A DNA stretch of 64,000 bases from Erpobdella octoculata (taxonomy: Eukaryota; Annelida; Clitellata; Hirudinida; Erpobdellidae): the NCBI GenBank assembly GCA_963978895.1, contig OZ022241.1:9653356-9717355 (forward strand), written 5' to 3'. How positions within the stretch are numbered: the stretch's first letter is position 1; each line of letters opens with the position of its first letter. Positions 59,158 to 64,000 of this stretch are shown here, in pieces. A program made the translations under genes and the position numbers. Below the pieces are notes generated by a model. The model ran no database searches, was not told the DNA's origin, and saw only the letters and a list, made by a program, of their open reading frames with translations.

Positions 59158-60425
59158 GTTACATAAAGAATTTTAAATGCTTTTATTTAACTTCAATTTC
59201 TCTCTGTTTGTTTGTTTGTTTGTTTGTCTGTTTCTGACATGAATTAGGCTTTAAATCAATTAAAATTAATCAAATAAAATTAATTCCTGCCATCGAGTGA
59301 CTGTAATAAGTTGTTTATGTATAAGTCGCCAGAGGTCCAAAAAAATTAAACAATACGGATGTTTATTTATAAGTCGCCAGAGGTCCCAAAGAATTAACAA
59401 GATTGAGCGTAACGGTTTTTTTAGATTCAAAAATTTTAGTTCGTTGACTCAGATAAAGAGGCAAATAAAAGCTTTTCTTAAATTATTTTTTTTATCTTTA
59501 CTTGTTTTAAGTATGAGCTACCGTAGCTTGTTACATCAATTAATTCACAATCATGATTTAATCAGTGATAAAACACTAGGCCGAAACGAGTAATTTTTAT
59601 TAGGTCGTGTATCCAGTTGTTATATCAAGATGTCCATGACTAAATCCAGGATAATATTTGATGTAAATCGGATAACCTCTTGCATAATAAGCTTAAGGCT
59701 GACAGTGCACAATTGCGTGATAACTTTTATGACACCTGCGCGCACCCATTTGATCAACTACTGACCACTGCGGCCGCCGCGTTATGCGAAATTGCTAACA
59801 TACAAATATTACGTGATCTATAAATCAATAATTTCTAAGGGTAAATAATTGGTCAGGCCGTGTTTTAAAAAGTATTTTGAAAAATTCTTAGAAATACAAA
59901 ATATTCCCTGAAAATGTATTTTTAATAATAATACAAAATATTTGACTTTTTAGGTATTTGAAATACGTACATGTGCTGTCGTCAATCAAAACGTTTTCGA
60001 TTTAACCATAAACTAGAATTTGAACAAACTAACGTTAAAAACAGTAACTCACATTTGCTATAGAAAACGATCGGTTCACGGTAAATCTCCGTTTTTTCAA
60101 AAGAGAAAACAACTTAGCTCTGAACGCCATTTAAAGACTTTCAGGAAGAATTAAATTGGTTTAAGTGACAGTCCATACGACTTGACTTCAATGGACAATT
60201 AATAAATAAGTTGTTAATGTCATAGATAGCAATTATTAAAAATTGTCAACGCTATTTATTACAATAACAATTTTATAAGTTTTATCGAGATTATTTTTGT
60301 TAAATTAACGTCATTTAGGTAAGTCAATTTAGGCATTATAAGTAGAAGTAACAAAAATAAACTAAACTAAAGTAACAAGCTTGGTTTGACAGCACAGCCG
60401 GTTATATGCATTGGTAGTTATATAG
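59158..60425. other. Intergenic, no gene seen
   Basis: A (TTTG)n run at 59206-59230. Two 30-bp direct repeats with TTTATAAGTCGCCAGAGGTC at 59310-59340 and 59360-59390. The 59297-59593 frame spans these repeats and is not recognised. Inverted match to 9212-9245 near 59771. Confidence 0.5.
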
Positions 60426-60429
60426 TACT

Positions 60430-60795
60430 AAAATGGGGTTATCTGGCGTTGCCCGGAATTTTTAGAACGTTTTCTATCGTTTTTCACTTGCTCCTGTTTC
60501 TTTCCCCGCTTGATTTCTCACTCCTGCTTGCTCTCCTGTTCCTTCTCGCTCTCCCGCTTCCTCTTTCTTTCCCGCTCCCGGTTGCTTTCCATTTTCCGCT
60601 CGCTCTCCTTTTCCCGCTCGCTGTTCCATTCCCGTTTGCTATCCCGCTCCTGCTCGATTTCCCGTTTCAGCTCGCTCTCTTGTTTCCTTTCGCTTTCCCA
60701 ATCCTATTTCCTCATCCGCGCCTTCTCCCGCCTGCTTTCCCGCTCTCACTCTTTTTCTTTCTTCTTATTCCTCCTAACTCCTTTTTGCCCATAAA
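60430..60795 (+). repeat. CCCGGCGTTGC-type repeat with minisatellite body
   Basis: Head ATGGGGTTATCTGGCGTTGC then CCGGAATTTTTAGAACG; body of CGCTCTCCTGTTCCCGCTCG units. The 172-codon frame 60386-60904 over it is low complexity and not a gene. Confidence 0.85.
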
Positions 60796-60809
60796 ACGTA
60801 AAAGAGATT

Positions 60810-61830
60810 TGCTAAAGCTTGGTTCTTCTGCGGCCCAAAATTTTTATAGGCTGATTTGGGTGGCCCAATTGTCTCAGCGGACCTTATATTCTATTAAATT
60901 TTAAGATTAGTTGGACGAAATATAATTGAATTATAAAACAATCAATAAAACCTATAAAATGTTTCGAAAAATTAGAACTTTTATGTAGAAAAACAAACCA
61001 TCAATTTTGCTTTCTTTAAAGAAAGCAATAATTAATTTTAATTTTAAAAATTTATTAAAAAATATTTGTTTATTCCACATTGACTAGAAAATAGCTTTTA
61101 TTTTCAATCCTCGATCACAATAGAGTTTAAATTAGTGGGTGGGTTTATTTGTTGCTGTGGACCGATTTAACAGATCAATTGGACAACAATATATTATAGA
61201 ATAAAATCAATTAAAATTTTTAATTTTTTAAATTAAAAATTTTATAAAATAAAGTTCAGTCATTTTAAATTTATAATAGCGACAATAATTTTAAAATTTA
61301 AAATAAAAATTTTTGTTTATTCCATATTGATTCGAAAGTTTCAATCCTCACATACTTCACATATTAGGTATTTAGAAGGCTGTGTTTAATATCACAAGAT
61401 AAAAATTTACATAGAACAACTACTATATGCTATAAAAATTACATTGATGAAATTTTAATTTTTAAAATTGGGCCGCAGAAGTAATTTTTAAGGTTTGTTT
61501 GGGGTGGCCCGAAATTGGGCCGCAGAAGCACTTTTTATAGGCTGTTTTAGGTGGTCCAAAATTGGGCCCCAGAAAAATTAATCTGCTAAAATCTGCTTGA
61601 AACCTTCAAACTTTGTTACGTAAACTAAATTGTATTTTAGTTACGCAATAGCCTTTGATGTTCGTTCATAGGCACTTCTGGTCTGGAAAGTTTTCAATTA
61701 TAAAAAATAAATTAATGTAAAACTACCAAATCTTTTCTAATCTTTGAGATCTACCTCCATGCCAAATTTTGTCAAAATTGGTTTAGCGGTTTGGATTTGT
61801 ATAGAAGACAAACAAACACTCATTTTTATA
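60810..61830. repeat. GGGCCGCAGAAG-type tandem/dispersed repeats
   Basis: TTCTGCGGCCCAAAATTTTT with TATAGGCTGATTTGGGTGGC at 60826; related units at 61470-61570 (GGGCCGCAGAAGCACTTTTT; AGGCTGTTTTAGGTGG). From 61600 the sequence resembles 25735-26029, ending TTGGTTTAGCGGTTTGGATT and AAGACAAACAAACACTC. Confidence 0.55.
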
Positions 61831-61832
61831 TA

Positions 61833-61982
61833 CAGTGATACTCCCCTTTTATGGCCTTGAAAATAACTCTTGTCGTTAAAAGAGGGACGTTAGTCGGGCT
61901 TGAAAACCAATCCGTCAGTAAAAACTTAAAAACGGTCGGAAATGAGAGACGTAAATGGGGGGTCGTTCGGAGAGCACCACTG
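61833..61982. mobile_element. mariner-like MITE
   Basis: CAGTGATACTCCCC at the left and the inverse of CAGTGGTGCTCTCC at the right, each bordered by TA (61831-61832, 61983-61984); 150 bp, no coding capacity. TA duplication and CAGTGGT-type termini fit the Tc1/mariner/pogo group. Confidence 0.65.
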
Positions 61983-61996
61983 TATAGAAAAATGTC

Positions 61997-62008
61997 CTGA
62001 CTGACTGA

Positions 62009-62065
<57 letters not shown>

Positions 62066-62080
62066 TGACTGACTGACTGA
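61997..62080. repeat. (CTGA)n-(CTGG)n-(CTGA)n microsatellite
   Basis: Four or five CTGA units, about twelve CTGG units, then four CTGA units. Confidence 0.95.
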
Positions 62081-62089
62081 TACAATCAG

Positions 62090-62784
62090 TGCCGAGCAAT
62101 TTTTTTTATAATATTTTATAGTCCTTTACACCAAGTGTTTTAAGACTGCAATAGCTGTATGTAGGAAACACATAAGTGCTTCCTGTCGTGGATAATAAAT
62201 TTATCCTTTTAGCTGTTCCTCCTCCTTTATTCAGGCTTGGGACTGGCTCGCAATTAGCGAGGCGGAGTTAGTGCCGAGCTATTTTTTTTATTATAGTTAA
62301 TAGTCTTTTACACTAGGTGTTTTAAGACAAGTGCCGAGCTATTTTTTTTTATAATAGTTTATAGAAGTGCCGAGCTATTTTTTTTTTTTTTTTTTATGAT
62401 AGTTTATAGTCCTTTACACCAAGTGTTTTAAGACTGAATTGGCTGTATGTAGGAAGCACATAAGTACTTCCTGTCGTGGATCAAAGTTTGATCCTTTTAA
62501 CTGTCCCTCCTCCTTCATCCAGGCTTGGGACTGGCTCGCAATTAGCGAGGCGGAGTTGAAGTGCCGAGCTAAAAGGGCGCGTTGTTAAATTAATCGTGCT
62601 AGTGATTCCTGCTGGTGTCAACTGAATTCATAGCTGAATACGCTGCCTGCATCGTAGTGGTCTTGAAATCAATTCGTCGGTATAACACCACTATAATCTC
62701 ATTGGAATCTTTATGTTTATTTTTCATCGTTAACCCTAGTAGAATTCAGTCTTAAAACACTTGGTGTAAAGGACTATAAACTAT

Positions 62785-62834
<50 letters not shown>

Positions 62835-63016
62835 CTAGTAGAACTCCGCCTCGCTAATTGCGAGCCAGTCCCAAGCCTGGAGAAAGGAGGAGGGAAAAGT
62901 TAAAAGGATCAAATTCTGATCCACGACAGGAAGTACTTAAGTGCTTCCTACATACAGCCAATTCAGTCTTAAAACACCTGGTGTAAAGGACTATAAACTA
63001 TAATAAAAAAAAAAAA
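62090..63016. repeat. Cluster of poly(A)-tailed SINE-like insertions at repeated target sites
   Basis: A ~180-bp element, in sense AACTCCGCCTCGCTAATTGC, CCAAGCCTGGAGAAAGGAGG, GGATCAAA..TGATCCACGAC, GGAAGTACTTAAGTGCTTCC, TTAAAACACCTGGTGTAAAG, GACTATAAACTATAATAAA(A)n. Four minus copies at 62097-62570 (two full, two 5'-truncated) are each bounded by AGTGCCGAGCT. Two plus copies at 62742-63016 are bounded by CCCTAGTAGAA. Identical short flanks and A-tails show target-primed reverse transcription. Internal palindromes (GGAAGTACTTAAGTGCTTCC) are notable. No tRNA-like head is recognised. Confidence 0.85.
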
Positions 63017-63019
63017 ACC

Positions 63020-64000
63020 TAGTAGCTCCTGATCTAAGTAGGAATCAAGCGCAAGAATTAAGCGTTAAGATGGCTTGAGCCAGGACCAATAGGAGCAAAG
63101 CGTGTCAAACGAATCTTGTAAAAAACAACGCGCCCAAATGCCTCATCTTAGAAACGTTAAACTTTGAACATATATTACTGAATGATTACTGCGCTGAATA
63201 CGGCTGCCTACATCGTAGCGGTCTTTCTAAATTGATTCATTTCGATATAATGATCTGATTTTTTTAGCTTATTTACTTCTATAGAGTGAGCACCCACTAA
63301 GAAAAGTTTGTTCCGGGACATCAAATGCGCAGTGGAAATTATGGTTATATACTTTTTAGAATAACCGCAACTCAAAAATAAAAAATTCTACAGATGTGAA
63401 ACTTAGTACTTAGATTCTATTTGAAAAATGAAAATACAAGTGTTTCACTATTTTCATTTATTATTTAGTGGGGTGGAAAAAAATTATTTGCTTAAAAACT
63501 CAGAAACTAAATAAGTAAAAGTGTTGAAATTTGGTATCAAGATCGCTTTTTTTCAATGCGTGTTTCACTATTTTTTGCACAAAGTTGCACCGTTTTGTTT
63601 GTTTTGCACCGATGACATCGACGTCTGATTCTACTGACAGTTGCTGCCTCGACCACAAATTGCTGGTTACACTTTGCAATTATACGGATGTTGCCAGTGT
63701 CATCAACCTCAACTCCACACAGTTCGGCCTCAAGCATTTTAAAAAACTTTTAAATGATGAACGTGTTGAATGCTGAAACTTCTATCATATGCTGGAAGAC
63801 ACACTTGGATTATCTCTTCGTACGCTTGCGTGTTGTGTAAGCTGAACATATCTTATCCAAATGATCAACTCCTCCTTTTGTGCTAGTGTGTTTGCTGGAA
63901 AGGAGGACAACACATCTTTTTCTATTTGGGGAATGACACACGTGTTGCATCAGCGTTGAAGCACAACTTAAGCACACCAGCAACGCATTTTTAGCTTTTG
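63020..64000. other. Window end, no supported gene
   Basis: Short inverted GGGCGCGTTGTT (62575) / ACAACGCGCCC (63124) flank the SINE cluster. GCTGAATACG..CTGCC..CATCGTAG occurs at 62634 and 63194. Overlapping frames at 63531-63776 (+) and 63537-63737 (-) are not recognised. Confidence 0.45.

Noticed and set aside
60386..60904. 172-codon Leu/Pro/Phe-rich frame (and similar at 38788, 46616, 58406)
   Set aside because: Lies on the minisatellite body of a dispersed repeat; the same sequence is open in two or three frames.
63531..63776. Two overlapping opposite frames near the window end
   Set aside because: Neither has a recognised motif and both are short; the sequence may continue outside the window, so no call is made.

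Overview
The window reads as AT-rich animal nuclear DNA, most likely from a cnidarian (a hydrozoan such as Hydra is my best inference). The reasons are intron-less DEG/ENaC channel genes resembling the hydrozoan peptide-gated channel group, very long TA/TTA/ATTT microsatellites, and a dense mixture of LINE, Gypsy, hAT, Helitron, MULE and SINE debris. I ran no database search; species and family names are recognition from sequence.

The backbone is a head-to-tail array of five DEG/ENaC sodium-channel-like genes, all on the minus strand (2676-4284, 12453-14060, 20101-21708, 37089-38696, 50065-51666). Three are open over 533-535 codons, the first carries one frameshift and the fourth an early stop codon. 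Flanks are duplicated with the genes: copies 1 and 2 share 3' flank, and copies 3 and 4 share both flanks. Copies 2-5 keep a short conserved block about 75-140 bp upstream of the start codon. Copy 1 sits beside the relic 3' end of another copy, as unequal crossing-over would leave.

The spacers are mobile-element graveyards. 0-1.4 kb: CR1-like LINE end. 6.2-7.3 kb: truncated Helitron with its 3' hairpin. 8.6-9.0 kb: foldback minisatellite. 14.9-18.3 kb: minus-strand LTR element with 198-bp LTRs and an acidic DEPCK-repeat reading frame, containing a hAT (perfect 8-bp target duplication) and a tRNA-derived SINE. 21.9-22.9 kb: second hAT. 26.0-32.5 kb: a TIR transposon encoding an XPG/FEN1-like protein, with a Gypsy-type LTR element (5-bp target duplication) nested in its left TIR; that LTR element appears to have replaced its reverse transcriptase with a captured eIF4B-like segment. 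32.6-35.4 kb: two L2-like LINE ends. 35.8-36.1 kb: Harbinger-like MITE. 39-42 kb: decayed Gypsy pieces and a tRNA-Ile(AAT). 45-49 kb: repeats, a 630-bp ATTT array and a 28S rRNA fragment. 52-54 kb: Gypsy integrase and a ZBED5-like hAT.

54.5-56.2 kb (possibly to 58.0 kb) holds a multi-exon minus-strand gene for an Hsp70 ATPase domain only, with altered phosphate-binding loops and a stop where the substrate domain should begin. A MULE remnant with tandem-repeat termini lies upstream. 58-63 kb is mostly dispersed minisatellite-bearing repeats, a mariner-like MITE and serial insertions of one poly(A)-tailed SINE-like element.
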